Positions 12,350-25,800 are shown, counted from the stretch's first letter. The stretch: DNA of 64,000 bases from Spirodela intermedia (GCA_902729315.2 LR746275.1:2636501-2700500); one strand, 5' to 3'. Numbers and translations are program-made. Notes: a model not told the origin generated them from the sequence alone.

Positions 12350-13066
12350 TAATTGACCCTCTTCCTCTCTCACTAAACTCAAAAAACTATTTTTTCAACC
12401 TTCTCCCACTTTCTAGTTGTTCATCATAGAAATTTGAAATTTCATTTTCGTCCAAATCTACCAACCCTTCCCCTGCCTCCCCCAAGTGACACATTTCTTG
12501 GTAGCTTTAGGCCCGATCAGGCCCAACTTATTTATAGATTTTAATAAAATTCTCCAAACAATGGAATTTTATCTATTCCCCACCCCTCAACTTCATATTA
12601 TAATAATGTTATTATAATGATTTTGAAAACTGATCAACATACTTTAATACCTTAAATGGAAATAATAATGAAAATAAAGCCCTAAACTCAAGAGTGGCTA
12701 TACGCACATGAGTTTTTATAGCCTCGAAGTTATAAGGTTGGATGCTGCCGCACATTGAGGGGTAGATCTGTAATCACATGCCTAAAAGAGTACAAATACA
12801 AAAGACAAATCAATTGTGATAATTGAGCTTACCTACAAGGTGGAATTCACGCCAAGGGTTTAAACACCCCTCTCTCTACCTGTATTTCCCGCCCTTCTCC
12901 CCATCCACCCATCTGTGCTCCCTGTATCCCTCTTCCCTCATCTTTCTCTTGCTCTCGAGAGATTTCTAAACCTTCTACAACTATCTTCTCCACCCCTCTT
13001 TCCCTTTCGATCCCATTATCCCCATAAGAGAGAGAAGGGTTTCTAACCATTCGTGATTACAGATTA
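12350..13066 (+). repeat. Block copy 1: MED26-type upstream region without its gene
   Basis: This segment parallels 31,740-32,420 throughout and 34,745-35,123 in its last part. Shared landmarks are ttctccca-ctttctagt near 12,400, ggcccaacttatttatagat near 12,520, tattccccacccctcaactt near 12,575, ttgaggggtagatctg near 12,755, cgccaagggtttaaacac near 12,852 and a CT-rich leader. In the other two copies a MED26-like ATG follows. Here the homology stops at about 13,066, around where the start codon would be, and a tandem repeat array begins. It probably still contains a promoter but has no gene to drive. Confidence 0.75.
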
Positions 13067-13069
13067 ACC

Positions 13070-14085
13070 ATAGTTTTCTGCAAATCTTTCCAGGAGAAAA
13101 AAACGCAGAAATTTTGCCCTCTTCTCCCCATCAGTAGATCCTTCCATGGTGAGGATTTCGTTCTTGAATCCACCCAATGCGTTACGTTATTGTTTATTGT
13201 GACTGGCTAGTCGTCGATTAATATGCTCCCACTAATCATTGCTCGGGTCGTCGATTAATCCAAGAAAAGTTTCCCGGACATCTTTCTAGAAGACAAACGC
13301 AGAAATTTTCTTTCTCTTCTCCCCATCAGTAGATATTTTTGTGGTGGGGATTTTGTTCATGAATTCGCCTACTGCGTTACATTATGATTCTCTGGGACTG
13401 GCTAATGGAGGATTAAGATGCTTCCCGTAATCATTGCTCGGGTCGTCGATTCATCCAGGTAAAGTTTTCGGCAAATCTTATATGAAGAAAAAGCACAGAA
13501 ATTGTCTTCTGTTCTCCTCCATTAATAGATCTTTTCATGGTGGGGATTTCGTTCATGATTCGCCCGCCCGGCACACAACGTTAAGGTTTAATGTTTACAT
13601 AAGAGATTGAGACGGGTTGATTGTTCATCTCACTGATTAGTCAGATGGGTTATCAATTAACCCAAGGTGAAGTTTCTCCAAATATTTCGAGAAGAAAATA
13701 ATGCAGAAATTTCTGTCTTCTCTTCTTCCTATCATTATAACGTTTTATGCCATGGGGATTTCGTTCATGAATCGGTCATGTGTCAATAGAGGCTTCAAGC
13801 AACTCAGTTTTATCAGAAGCCCGTCTACGCCATCCGAGATGAAAGGGAGGGGGATGTACATGATGATTTTATCAGAAGCAAGTTCATGGTCAGGAATTTT
13901 TATAGGAGAGGTTGAGACGGGTCGCTACATCATTTCATTGATTGGGTAGATGGGTCCTCGATTAATCCGAGTTGAAGTTTACAGCAAATCTTTCAAGAAG
14001 AAAAGACTGCAGAAAATTTTGCTTTCTATTCTCCCCATCACTACATCTTTTCATGTTATGTGGATTTCCTCCTGAACCAGTGATA
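13070..14085. repeat. Five-unit tandem array, period about 190-300 bp
   Basis: The unit core is an aaagttttc-type start, then aaatctttc, aagaagaaaa, gcagaaattttg, cttctccccatcagtagatc, and a tggggatttcgttcatgaa end. Units begin near 13,075, 13,265, 13,458, 13,667 and 13,973. Spacers of units 1 and 2 share ctaatcattgctcgggtcgt, and spacers 3 and 4 share gagacgggt. Single copies of the core occur at 33,544-33,650 and in part at 35,735-35,805 and 36,600-36,650, always between MED26-like and tubulin sequence. The array is therefore an expansion of that inter-gene segment. Confidence 0.8.
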
Positions 14086-14199
14086 GTTCAACAGAGGGCA
14101 GCAAGCAACGGCATAGCTCTCTCAGAAACTATGGGAATGGGGGAAGAACGGGGGAATGGGATTGTACATGATAAACAGATGGATAGATAGATGTAGAAA

Positions 14200-14790
14200 G
14201 AAGCATGCAAACCAGAGTGACTGGTGGGAGGAATTCCGGCCTCCACATTGTTGGCGTCCTCTTCCTCGTCCTCGTCGTAGTCGCCTTTTTCGTCGGGGGT
14301 GGCGTCCTGGTACTTTCGGCCTCTCTGAACTCCATCTCGTCCATGCCCTCCCGAGTGTACCAGTGGAGGAAGGGCTTGCGGGGGGAACATGGCGGTGAAC
14401 TGCTCGTTGACCCGGTGGGACATCTGGATGGAGGCGGAGTTGCCGATGAAGGTGGAGGCCATGGAGAGGCCCCGGACCATGTTGCAGACGCTGGACTTGA
14501 AGTTGTTGGGGATCCAATCCACAAAATAGGAGTTCTTGTTCTGCACGTTGATCATCTGCCCGTCCACCTCCTTGGCGCTCATCTTCCCCCTGAACATAGC
14601 GGAGGCGGTCAGGTAGCGCCCATGGCGTGGGTCGGCGGCGCACATCATGTTCTAGGGGACCCACATCTGCTGCGTCAGCTCCAGGATAGTCAACGCCCGG
14701 TACTCTGCGAGCCACGGGATTCAGCGAATTGTGGGTATATGATAGATGATCATGATGATTATGGAGGAGCATTCAGCGATTCAGAGATTT
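14200..14790 (-). pseudogene. Beta-tubulin pseudogene 1 (broken third exon)
   Basis: Minus-strand sequence closely follows exon 3 of the intact tubulin at 36,823-37,508: [45 protein letters not shown] and the acidic tail codons. It is broken in several ways. The first part of exon 3 is deleted, so that sequence next to 14,718 joins intron-2-type sequence (tgtgggtatatgatag). About 36 bp encoding the helix before the tail are lost. Small indels shift the frame near 14,350-14,400, and the tail lacks the normal stop context. No exon 1 or 2 is nearby. Confidence 0.9.
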
Positions 14791-16040
14791 TTTTCCCCTA
14801 TACAGTCACTTGCAATAGATTGTCTTCTGGCCTTCTCCTAACTCGACTAATAACAAGATTTATTCTTTATAAAATACAACTATTTTTTTCTATATACCGA
14901 CCCATTTTAAATTGTCTCTACTGTCAAGTGAAATATTATATGATTAGAAAATAAGTCATTTCAAATTGATAATGTTTATCTTGATTTTTCTTTTTAAATG
15001 TCATATTGTTTACATAATCTCTTCTATCAAGATTTTGATCATTTTTAAAATGTCACTAGATCTTTCGGTCTCCTCTTCCAATCCTTCTTAATGCTGCTAC
15101 TAGTATTATTACCAGCATAAGTCATATGTCAAACTCTTTTTGAACTGACTCCTCATCAAATATTGATTGATGTTGAGCTCAATTTTGTATTAAAACATAA
15201 GTATAACATATATATATATATATATATATATAGATTAGGATGATCATCAATTTGCAAGACAGTCTCATGTGTTGTCTTGAATCTTGATATCATGGAATTT
15301 GAGATACACTGAAGAACACATCATATCAATTACCTTTGCTGAAAAAAATAGAAAGTTTCAAAAATGAATCTATCAAAAAATATCTAGTTTAGCATTTTAG
15401 CTACTTCATGCTGATGTATTGTGTGTGGTCAATATATATCTTCATGAAACAAAAGTCTTCAGACTCTTTTGAGTTGTACTTACCACTAATATTTGTACAT
15501 AAAATATTAATATATTTCTATTTATGTTTGAACATTTTCTAAGATATGATAATGTAAAAAAATACAATTATGACTACTCTCTCAAACATTTTGATTTTTT
15601 ATATTTTTATCTAAATTATTTACTTTTTGTATCATTATTCATAAGAATTCTACCTCTATCTTCAAAGAGTGTATAATTATTATACACTATCTAAATCATG
15701 AGTTAAGGTGTAAAATATATTACTAATTAATTATTAATTCATGATAATGAAGACTTGAATTAGAAAATATATTATATTGACTATGTAAAATTTAATGAAG
15801 AATTGATTAAGATATATATTGTGACTAAATCAAATGTTTAAAAAACCTAAAATTAAATTATAGTGATTAACTTTTATAATAGTTATTTAATGTTTACATA
15901 TTTTATAATCAGCTGATCTCCCTGTTTGTAACAAGTGCAGTCAAACAAATATTAGTAATATGGAGACCAAAGAATCAATTACCATAAGATTCATCTTAGC
16001 TCATCAAATACTAGTTGGTTCAAGTCTTTGAGAAAAACTA
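14791..16040. other. AT-rich intergenic DNA with a (TA)n microsatellite
   Basis: No gene or element domain is seen. A perfect (TA)n tract lies at about 15,207-15,232. The rest is AT-rich with stop codons in all frames. Confidence 0.6.
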
Positions 16041-16049
16041 AGGATAACT

Positions 16050-16460
16050 TTCCTTATGACATGAGTTTTTCCAACATGATAAACTTCCTATTCTAAGGCA
16101 TTCCATGTGTCTAATTGCTGCTCTAAGGTGGAAAGCCAATGTTTGGCTTTTTCCTTCAATGAATGAGAACAAATCCTCATTCTAATGGCATTCTTAGAGA
16201 GATTTGGGATATGCACGATATCACATACCTCAAGAATTGTTGTAAGTGCTTATGTGGTTCTTTTGTGGTATTATAGTAAAAACATGACAACATTTGGAGG
16301 ATGCAGTGTTTTATCTCCTATTGGGTATTAGGGTCCATCGGTGCTCTAATAAGAGGATTAGGGATAAATTTTCCTGGTGTGAAGTAATCTTGCATTGCCC
16401 TAGGTTGAGGGTTATCTTGCAACTCCATTGGCACTTAGTTTTGTTCATCTTGACCAGCTG
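16050..16460 (-). pseudogene. Ty3/gypsy gag fragment (Athila/Tat-like)
   Basis: Minus-strand reading gives an IKHCILQMLSCFYYN block followed by EPHKHLQQF, then MRICSHSLKEKAKHWLSTL and TWNALE. The family form is IQMLPxFxGxExExPYxHLxEF, then RLRLFPFSLKDKAKxWLxxL and TWxxL. The match is clear despite stops and one frame change. The rest of the element is not recognisable nearby. Confidence 0.65.
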
Positions 16461-19012
16461 TCTCTAAGATAGACTTTTAGGATCTACAATGTGCAAATCG
16501 TTCTATTTCTAAGATATGGTCTAAGTAGGTATGGTTTTAGTTATCTTCTACTAAGCATACTGATTGCATTTGAGTCGTTGAATTAAACATGTGAAGATTA
16601 GCTTTAAAATTCTGGAGAGTTTAGGCAATCCTTAGGTATGAATGTCAAACCTAATATCAAATTATGTTCTCAAATACTTATTAAATCAAATGGCAAAAGG
16701 AAGTATATAACTTGTGAGAAAAATTAAAATAAAGAGAAAAAATTTAGTTCCACCATGTCAAGTGTGTCACCCACTTGTCATAGAAGAACATAAAAACGAA
16801 CAAAAATGAAATGAAACCTTAAAAAGGGGTGAAAAGGCATCATCTGCTGAACGAATCAATAAAACAGCAAAGGTGCAGAAATTAATCCTCTTCAGATTTC
16901 CTATATCACTCAAAAATGTAAAGAGGGATGGGGTAGTATATTAAAGTTGTAAAGAAAAACAATAATTGTTCGAAATCAAATCTCCTTTTGATCTTTGTGT
17001 GACTCAAATAGAGAGGAAGAACAAGTGCAAAATTAAATCATAAAAAATAGTAACAAAAATAAAATAAAATTAAAAACCTAATCTCCACCATTCTCATCCC
17101 TTTCCATCTGTCACTACCACCTTGCTCACCTCCATGTATCATTGAGGAGAAGTTGTCGTCGTCGTAGCCATCCATTGGAGCCATTGTTGCCAACATCTTC
17201 ACTTGTCATGGGGATAGGGGCCAGCTAGTGTTCTCGTGCCCCCACTCCCCCCCCTCCCCTTTTTCTCTCTCCTTCTCTCTTCTCTTTAAAACCCCTCATC
17301 ATAATAGGCAAGTACTGGGCTTGACATTGGGCTTGATGTAATCAGCCCACTATTAAGCCCAATATTTCTCTATAAATTATTATAAATCTACTAAAATTAT
17401 AATTTTCCTTCTTCTGAAATTTCTAAAGTTTTCTTGCCAATTAAAGTAGTTTCAAGGTATCAGCCTTGGATATACATATTAGTACAAATTAGATCATCAA
17501 ATTCTCATTTCTCAAGACTAATATTTAGATTGGCATATGAATTCATAGCATGCATAGTAAAATCTATTTTAGTAATTTCATTCAATTTAATTACAATTAT
17601 TATTCATTAAGATAATATTTCATCACATTTGACCTTGTTTATCATATAAAAATGATGTATTAACACACCCTCAACTTAAACATTGATAGTCCATTAGCAA
17701 TAATCATAGAAAGATTAAGTTAAAACTAACAATAATTTATAATAATGTGTTCCAAAAAGGCTGACTTTCTGGTCACTTGACTTAGGCATACATAAAATTT
17801 CTATTGTGAGACATAAGGGTGATTTTTTCTCACCATTGTGTGAATACCCTTCTAGATGCATTTCAAGCTTCATCTACATTATTGCATAAGATCTGCACTT
17901 ATGACCAGCAAACATTATGTAGTAGATGATTGAAAATTCAATATCTAACACTCAAGGGTGTTCTTAATTCTTCAATCCTCAACCTTCTTACCAAGATTCA
18001 AAGTTTAATTGCCCTTAATTCTTATTTGTGTCATATGGCAAAGACGAAGCATTTTCCTCAATCTTATTTTTTTACTTTATTTTTTTTTACAAGAAGAGTG
18101 CATAATCAGTTCCCTTGTCTAATAACCTAACTATTGAAACTTTCATTGTCCTTTTAGACATAGTTTTTTCCTATACACGACTGACTTAGTATTTTCTTCT
18201 CACTTTGGGGCACCACACTATCAATTTTGTTTACTTATTTTGGTATATGAGGTTTTCATCCTTCTCCTCTTACATATTCTAGTTGAGACAAGAAGAATCT
18301 CACTCAAGCTTAAGTATTCAATAAAGTTTTCAATATCTACTAGGTTCTGCCTATTAAATCATAAAATGTGTCTTGTCAAATTTGTCAATGGAAATTTTAA
18401 CATTCGTGAGGAGTTATCTTACAGTTTTGTCTACTACATCACCTCATTTTGACCTATCCACAGTCATCTTAACATGCCATGAAATCAAGTAAATACACTG
18501 AACTTTTCTCTTTACTACAGCACAAAACATGAAGAATATTAGGCTTATTGTGTTTATATGTCATACTCTCAAAAAATAAAATTCACTCATGCAATCTATA
18601 TTTCTCATAAATATTTTAAGAAAATAATTTATGATAGAAAGTTTGCTCGATTGTTGATAATATGGATACATTCATGAGTGAATGAATCATTAATTCAAGA
18701 ACTACTATATAAATTTAGCAAGAAACATGTATATTATCATTAAATGCTTGCATATTCATGCATTCTATGCACAATTATCTAAATTTTCTACTTTTTGAGG
18801 TTTGATTGAATTCTATGGGTTAATTTCACTTGACTACCTTGAAGTCAAGTGGGTTATCTATAGTAACTATGGTTTCTTTTGGAGTTACTAGGTGTGCATA
18901 ACTTAGGTAAATTTTATGGAGATGGAATATTGGAAAATCATACCCAATGGAGAGCCCAAAAACATGGGTGCAACCCTAAAAGAGTAATGGGCATGGAATA
19001 GCCAAGTTCAAG
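16461..19012. other. Repeat-like AT-rich DNA, weak copia-like patch
   Basis: No gene is supported. A plus-strand patch at about 17,930-18,080 ends in CHMAKTKHFP, which is faintly like the CxxAKxxRLPF motif before copia integrase. The surrounding frame is not convincing. The stretch 17,225-17,300 is C- and T-rich. Confidence 0.3.
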
Positions 19013-19247
19013 GGTTTGTAAACTAGAGCAACCAAGTAAAAACTACAGTCAAGGGTCTACACATCGAAGCAACTAGGCAAGAACCACAATCAAAGGTATG
19101 CACATTGTAGCACTAGGTAGGAACCACAACCAGGAGTCTGCACACTAGAGCGATCAAGCAAGAACTATAGCCAATGGTGCGCACATCAAAGCAATCATGT
19201 GGGAATCACAACCAAGGCTTCGCACACTAGAGTGACCAGATGAAACC
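19013..19247. repeat. 41-bp minisatellite, about 5.7 copies
   Basis: Consecutive units of 40-41 bp share gcacac-tagagc, aac-caag-caagaa and ccacaaccaa phrases. Unit starts are near 19,014, 19,055, 19,096, 19,136, 19,177 and 19,218. Units differ at several positions each, so the array is old. No coding role is seen: 41 is not a multiple of three and stops occur. Confidence 0.8.
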
Positions 19248-20793
19248 TTTCACCACTTCAAGCAAGGGGATCAAAGCTAAGAGTGTTAGAAAATCCTTGA
19301 GAGGAACTAATGACACCAGACTAGAGAGGGGTGAAAAGAGAAAAATGTCATGAGCATTTATTGCAACTCACTTACCCTATTTGGCCATTCTTCAAGGTCC
19401 TAGATCAAGGCTGGCCACATGACAAAACCCTCAAGGATCTCTCTCCTCATCTTTTAGATTGAATGAAGTTTCTTCAACAAATCTTAAATGATCAAGAGAG
19501 GAGGAGTGCATGGAGCAAGTCTAAGGCTCGCAAGGGAAATGAAGTGCACTCATCTATAGATGATTAAAGTCTAGAGTTGGCGACAAAGACCCTAAGGTGA
19601 GTATTCAATCCTAGTTTAGCATGACTATCTCTCAATTTTCAGCACTAGATAGGAGTAGGAATTAAAGTCTAGTATAGAGTTTAGTCCTCTTTCACCCACT
19701 AACCCATCACCATATGTTTCCCTCAATTTTCTACCCTTAGATTTTTGATATTTTCCCTAGATCTAGAAATTCTTCTATCTCCTTACCTTGGACCCTTGCT
19801 TCTTATCATCTCACCTCCATTTATCTCTAGAGATTGACTCTCAACCCTATTTTGGGATCCAATCCTAGAGGATATGACCATAACTAACTACATGTACTAA
19901 AAAATAATTAGTATTTAGGTTTATAAACATTTTGATTAATATCTCCTTTGAGGCCCACAACACCTTAAGTTTAGGATTTATCACATAACACCATTGTCAG
20001 GGATTGGCAGGTAATAGGATAGAGGCAAATTGATTTTGATTTCTATTTTCATTTTTTGTGATATGAGCAGTGAGTATTATTGAGATAATCAAGATGTGTG
20101 TTATTATGTCATATAATAGTTGTGAGGCTTCTCAAGAAAAATAAAGGTCATAATAATAGTTGTGGATGGGGAGGGTCAACCTCAATAAGGGGTGGCCAAG
20201 AGCAATCCAATAGGGGTCAGAATGGGGGCAACTTGCAAATCAAAGGACCAAATTGAATTGGGTGTCAAATTTGCAGTGGTTCTCATTGTAATATTGATTG
20301 CCCAAAATTGAGTATACCATCACATAGAGAGAGCCCACCTCAACCCAATTATAAGTTAGGAACAGTTGCCACCAATGATCAAAGAGGTACTCAATTTGAA
20401 TATTATTCAACTTTTGAATGTAGTGTAAGCTAATACCATCTCGGCAACTCCAAGAAGATTGCTCTTCTTGAAGACAACAAGCAACAACATCTCAACTAGA
20501 GCATTGACTTCATTCATGGGTGACTTACAACTTCTTATAAAGAGAAGCCCATCATCTAAGATTAAGATTGGTTCAAACTAGTAATAAGATCAAAGCCATC
20601 AATTTAGAAGCCTAAGCATCTGTCAAGTAGGCACACCATGTGAAGATTCAAATGAGTACATAGAAGGATACATTGATTTTTTAGTCCTACAGATGAATGA
20701 TTTCTACGTCATACTAAGTTCAGATTTTTCAGTCAAGAAAAAGTCCATTTTTTCCTCCACTACAATGGACATCATCTGTAGAGGCAATTAGTC
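19248..20793. other. Intergenic DNA, probably the 5' part of a plus-strand retroelement
   Basis: No open gene is present. It precedes a plus-strand RT region directly, so gag/protease remnants may lie here, but I could not identify a motif with confidence. Confidence 0.35.
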
Positions 20794-21760
20794 TTGTTTC
20801 GTGCAGGGGTCCATATAGGAGACTGTGAAGCCACAATTGATCTCTATCATATGATTGAAGTCCGACCTTTGGTGGGACACAAACACATTCTTCATCGCCC
20901 TACAAGAGATGGGAAAAGAAGAAAGATTGGTGGGTCACCCTCAAATATTACTTTACGTAAGGAGTTTCATAACATCATACTTGATAAATTAACTTCCACA
21001 CTATTGCCTAGATAAGATATCGAACATGTCATTAAGTTATTACTGGGAGAACACCCTCCAACTAGAGCCCCATACAAGATGCCCTCGGCACACTTGGAAG
21101 AGCTAAGAAAATAGTTGGATGAACTATTAAAAGTAGGACACATCAGCCCCTCACATCCACTTTTTGATGCACCAGCTCTTTTCCAATGGGAGAAGGCTAG
21201 AACTCTAAAGCTTGTGTAGATTATAGAACTTTGAACAAAATTACTATGAAAAATAAGTACTCAGTGCTTAATGTAGAAGATACGTTTAACTAACTTGGGG
21301 AGGTCCAAATATTTTGAAAATTTGACTTAAAGAATGGCAGCCATTAGGTGTAGATTAAGGGGATGGACATAAGATAACATGTGTTATGAACTACGGGTCA
21401 AATAAATTTACAATGATACCTAGTGAGTTAACAAATCCTCCTATCGTATTTTGTGCACTCATATACTTAGATGACATTTGGTATATACCTGCACTATGCA
21501 TAAACATTCTTCACACTTACAACATGTGCTTGAAATATTGAAGACTCACAAGTTATACTTGGACTTAGCGAAGTGTGCATTCGCCATTACATAAGTTGAA
21601 TTCCTCAGTCACATGGTGGGCAATAAACAAGTACATATTGACCAAAAGATGCACATAATTGAAGAATGGTCGATACCTATGGGATTGTTTGAGCTAAGGT
21701 CATTCTTGGGACTTGTGAATTATTACCATAAGGCAAAAGAAGTGGTATGACTTTTCTTGA
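20794..21760 (+). pseudogene. Ty3/gypsy protease-RT fragment, plus strand
   Basis: After a frame at 20,794-21,015, the plus strand at about 21,040-21,240 reads LPGEHPPTRAPYKM, then LEELRKQLDELLKVGHISPS and a CVDYRTLNKITMKNKYS block. These are the start and finger motifs of gypsy RT. Weaker continuation runs to about 21,730, including a KFDLKNGSH block near 21,330 and LDDIW near 21,467 in another frame, with many stops. This is a different insertion and orientation from the 6-11 kb element. Confidence 0.75.
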
Positions 21761-21909
21761 CACACAATCAAGCGTTGGGGTATCTATGAGACATTATTTC
21801 CGATCATGACCTACATTTCATGGGAGGATTTTAGTAAGCTCTTTTCACCCTTTTTGGCACTATGTCACAACACGACATGATAATTGGGTTGAATTGTTTG
21901 ATGTCACCC

Positions 21910-22830
21910 AATTCACTCACTATATCCAACAATGTATGTCCACAAGATACTCACCATTTGAGCTCGCCACATCAAGCACCACCAATGATTCAAGCAAAAA
22001 TATAATCCCCCTCACTTTTTGATCTTGGAATTCTACCTTAGTAAGTCTCAACATCTTCTTGGGGCCTTCACTTGTACTTGCCTTACCTCCAAGAGGAAAG
22101 CTATGGGGGTTGAGTGTTATGGTCATCTAGTTGAGGGGTCGGTGCCCTGCTCGTTCTTCCTACTTCAAAGTGAACAGAAATGTAAGCTTGGCTAATTTAT
22201 AATTGATTGATTTTCCCAACTTGGTGGTGTGGGGTTTCAGCCAATTGAGCCAACTCCAGTATGCGAGTTAGCTTTGAAGGTTTGAACATGCTGATCTCGA
22301 CCACAATCTCATGTTTCAACCTATTGAGAATTGTGCCAAATAATATGGCTAGTGATAACTTGGGCAGAAAGGCCACAATAGTTTCTAGCTCATGCAAGAA
22401 CTCTACAATGGTGCCTTACTACTTCAGGTCAAAGAGTTGTTGATAAGGGTTGTTGGCATGGGGATCTTCAAATCATTGTAGGAGTTGGTTCTGAAAAGCA
22501 AGTTAATTCTAAAAGAGATATTGTTCCAACATATAGATGTACCATTCGAGGGCTTCTCCCTTCATCCTCATCGCAAGCAATGGTGATATAGCTCTATTTT
22601 GGTGTGTTGTTCAATTTGAAGAACTCTATGTGGTATAGCCACTAAGCTAGTTCTTTCCCTTTGAAAGACAATCTTAAGGTGATGATAGGTTAAAAGGTCA
22701 TCTTCTTGGGGCTCCTTAGGGGCATTCTTGAATCTAGGTGGGGGTTGCTATGTTGGTTGTGGTCAATTAATGAGATGGCCCAAACCTTGTAATAGGTTTG
22801 CTGAGTTGAGAAGATAGTAAAATGCTCCAA
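21910..22830 (-). pseudogene. Ty3/gypsy gag fragment, minus strand
   Basis: Minus-strand frames give FGTILNRLKHEIVVEISMFK and ILELAQLAE (22,397-22,197), like the gag form GLKxEIxxEVxMFxPxxLxxAxxLARLxE. LRLTKVEFQDQKVRGI (about 22,060-22,000) resembles the KLTxxEMQERRxKGLC lead-in to the gag zinc knuckle. It faces the plus-strand RT fragment tail to tail, so two elements are juxtaposed here or one was inverted. Confidence 0.65.
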
Positions 22831-22869
22831 TCAGTCGAGCCATTATAGAACATGCTAATAAGTTTTCGT

Positions 22870-25800
22870 TCTCATGAGTTAATAATTAATTAAAAATATA
22901 TTTTAAACCTTTACTCATGATAAATAGACTTATATTTATGTTAAATTAAGAAAATAGGTTTTAGTTGATTAATGTGAATTTTTAAACTAATTATGTGAAT
23001 TTATATAATTTTTATAATCATAGTTTTTAGATATAATAAAATAAAGAAAATAAAGAGAGACTTGTTGGCCTACAAGAACATACATATGAGCTGGAAGCAC
23101 AATTAGGGGACTAATAAGTCTTCATTATCATGAGTTAATAATTAGTAAATATTATAGTTTTAATCTTAACTCATGATAAATAGACTTATATTTATGTTAA
23201 ATTATGAAAAGTGGTTTTTAGTTGATTAACGTGATTTTTTTTGCTAATTATGTGATTTTCTACAAATTTATATGATTTTAATAGTCTTATTTTTGAGATA
23301 AATGAAGAAAAAATATATATATATATCAAAATGGGGGGACTCATTGGCCAATTGAGCTCGCAAGTGGGTCGAAAGTGCAATAAAGGGGAGCCGCGAGCAA
23401 GGGCTCAAGCAACTAGGACTGATGGGGGCAAGCGTGCGCCACTCTACTTCCACGTCACTAGTGGCCAGCCGACTGTGGGGCAAGGAGTGGTCGTACATGC
23501 AGAAGAAAGAGACTCATTGCTTAGAAATGTGATATTAATATTTATTCACCCAAAACTTTAGCACACAAGCAATGTGGGACTAAATCTGCCTCACACCTTT
23601 CCCTAAAAGGCTTCGAAGGCAAGCAACCGGTGCGAGTTTGAATCCTCCTAGAGCCAAAACTCGATTCCTACAAATCGCGACTTTCCTACAAATTACCGGT
23701 GAAGGATAAAGCTGCTAGAATCACTAGATCATCAGCAAAAATCTTGTCAACATGATTCGTGGAGCATTGTTATTAAAATTGTTGAACAATTCGTGATAAA
23801 AAGATTAGAAATCTATCAGGTAAATCATCTCTGATTGATCGACAAACAAGTCGTTGTTGGGAAGAGGACGATCCGCCAGGAGATGAGTCGCCACCTCTTG
23901 AGAGTGTACTAGATATGATGAAGAGCCTTCTCTTGCTGTGTGGACCTGAGGATGAAGCTCTCTGACACACGCCCCACCTCCATTCAGCTTCTCTCTGTCA
24001 AGTGATAGCCGCCAAAGAGCTGCAAAGCCGTTGTTTTTCCGCTCTGTCAAGTGACAGTTGCTGGAGATGATTCGAAAAAAATCGTAGTATAAAATTCATA
24101 AAAAAATCATATTCTTTGAATAAAAATTTGAAAAATTACCTGATATTATATTACATTCTTGTAATCGACCTAGAAAATTACCATTATTTTTGAAATTTTT
24201 ATTAAATTATTATTTATATATTTGTTTAGAAATACTTCTAAATATCTGAAAATTAGTATTTTCTAGTTTTATAAATTTTAAATTTACGTGATTTATTATA
24301 CAACAATAAGTCACGTTAGGGACCCATAAGCTAGGGGCTCAAGTGACTAAGGACTAGTTAGGGCATGTGTACCTCACTCCCCTTCCACATCACCAAGGGT
24401 CAGTGGGGCGTGGGGTAAGGAGTGGTCAAACACACATATATATGTGAGAGAGAGTACAATGAAGATACGAGGAGGTAGAAATATATGTCTCAAACATCGA
24501 GAAATAATTGATGTTAGATAAAACTTATACTAGTGGTTGTCAGTGAGTTTTACATATTTTTATACCTAAAATGCCCCTACCTTATAAGAAGGAAATGTCT
24601 CAATGACGTCACTAGGCAAAAGTTTACAACCAATTTGTAACTCTCTCCCACACAAGTAGACAACCGGTGAAAGTTCAAAATCGACCAAAGCCAAATTTCA
24701 TGTCTTTTATATCTCTTAATTTTTCTGTAGAGTGACAATTAATGATTAAGTCATTGTAATTATTCATCAATTGACAAAAAAATAATTAATATTATTTTAC
24801 AGATCATCATTAGTAACTGATAAAAAAATTTAATACAATGATTATATATTCTCTGAGAAAATTATCTCTAATTGATCGACAAATGAGCCATCGTCAAGAA
24901 TAGAATGATCCATCAAGAGACAAGTCACCACCTCTCTAGAGACGCACCTCACCTGCATCCAACTCATCTCTACTAGGTGACATTCACCATAGATCTGAAA
25001 GGTATTGAATTTCTATTATGTCAAGTGACAATTGTCATAGATTATTCACTGACTCATTTCATAAATTTCTGGACATTGTTAAAGAATCCAGAAATCGTCC
25101 ACATCATGAATGCCTACCTATGAGAACCTTTGAAGTCATGGACATTGCACAATAATCTTCTTGAATACTCATAATTTTAGTGATCACTATCGTGGTGCTA
25201 GAACTATGTCTTTCTATTTAAAATTTATTTTTATTTAAATTAATGAGATTTTTATAATTTTAAAATTTAAAACTCTTCTTTTGTCAAGTACGATTCTTTC
25301 GGCTAATATAGATCTTAATTTGACCAATTAAATCATATGTAATCATTTATGTAAGAATTACTAAGCATTACTCAATTTCTGTCTAAATCATATTTATTAG
25401 GGTGTTAACATCATCTTGACATTGTACCTAAATTTTCCTTTTTTGTGAATTTTTAAATAAATTTTCTCTTCATCATTAGTCAAAGAAATATAAAAAATAT
25501 ATTCTTTGAGAAAATTTCTAAAAGTTTATTAGATATTCTTATGATTGACTTAAAAAATTTATACTATTTTTGGAGCCTTTATCAAATTATAATTGATCTA
25601 TTTCTATTAAAATACTTATAAAAAATAAAATTCTTTAGTTTTATAAACTTTAAATTTACATGATTTATTATACAATGATTATGTCACATTACTTGTCAAA
25701 GAAGGCACTCCAACATGTGCTCAATCTAAGTCACATTGTTGTGTAGGGCACATACTTTACTTTGTAAAGTTGAGACATCACCTTATAGGTTATTCACATG

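Noticed and set aside
12847-13050. Minus-strand open frame in the promoter of block copy 1 (and similar frames at 32,040-32,363 and 34,707-34,940)
   Set aside because: The same region is the leader/promoter of MED26-like genes on the plus strand. The frame is not conserved between copies and has no family match.
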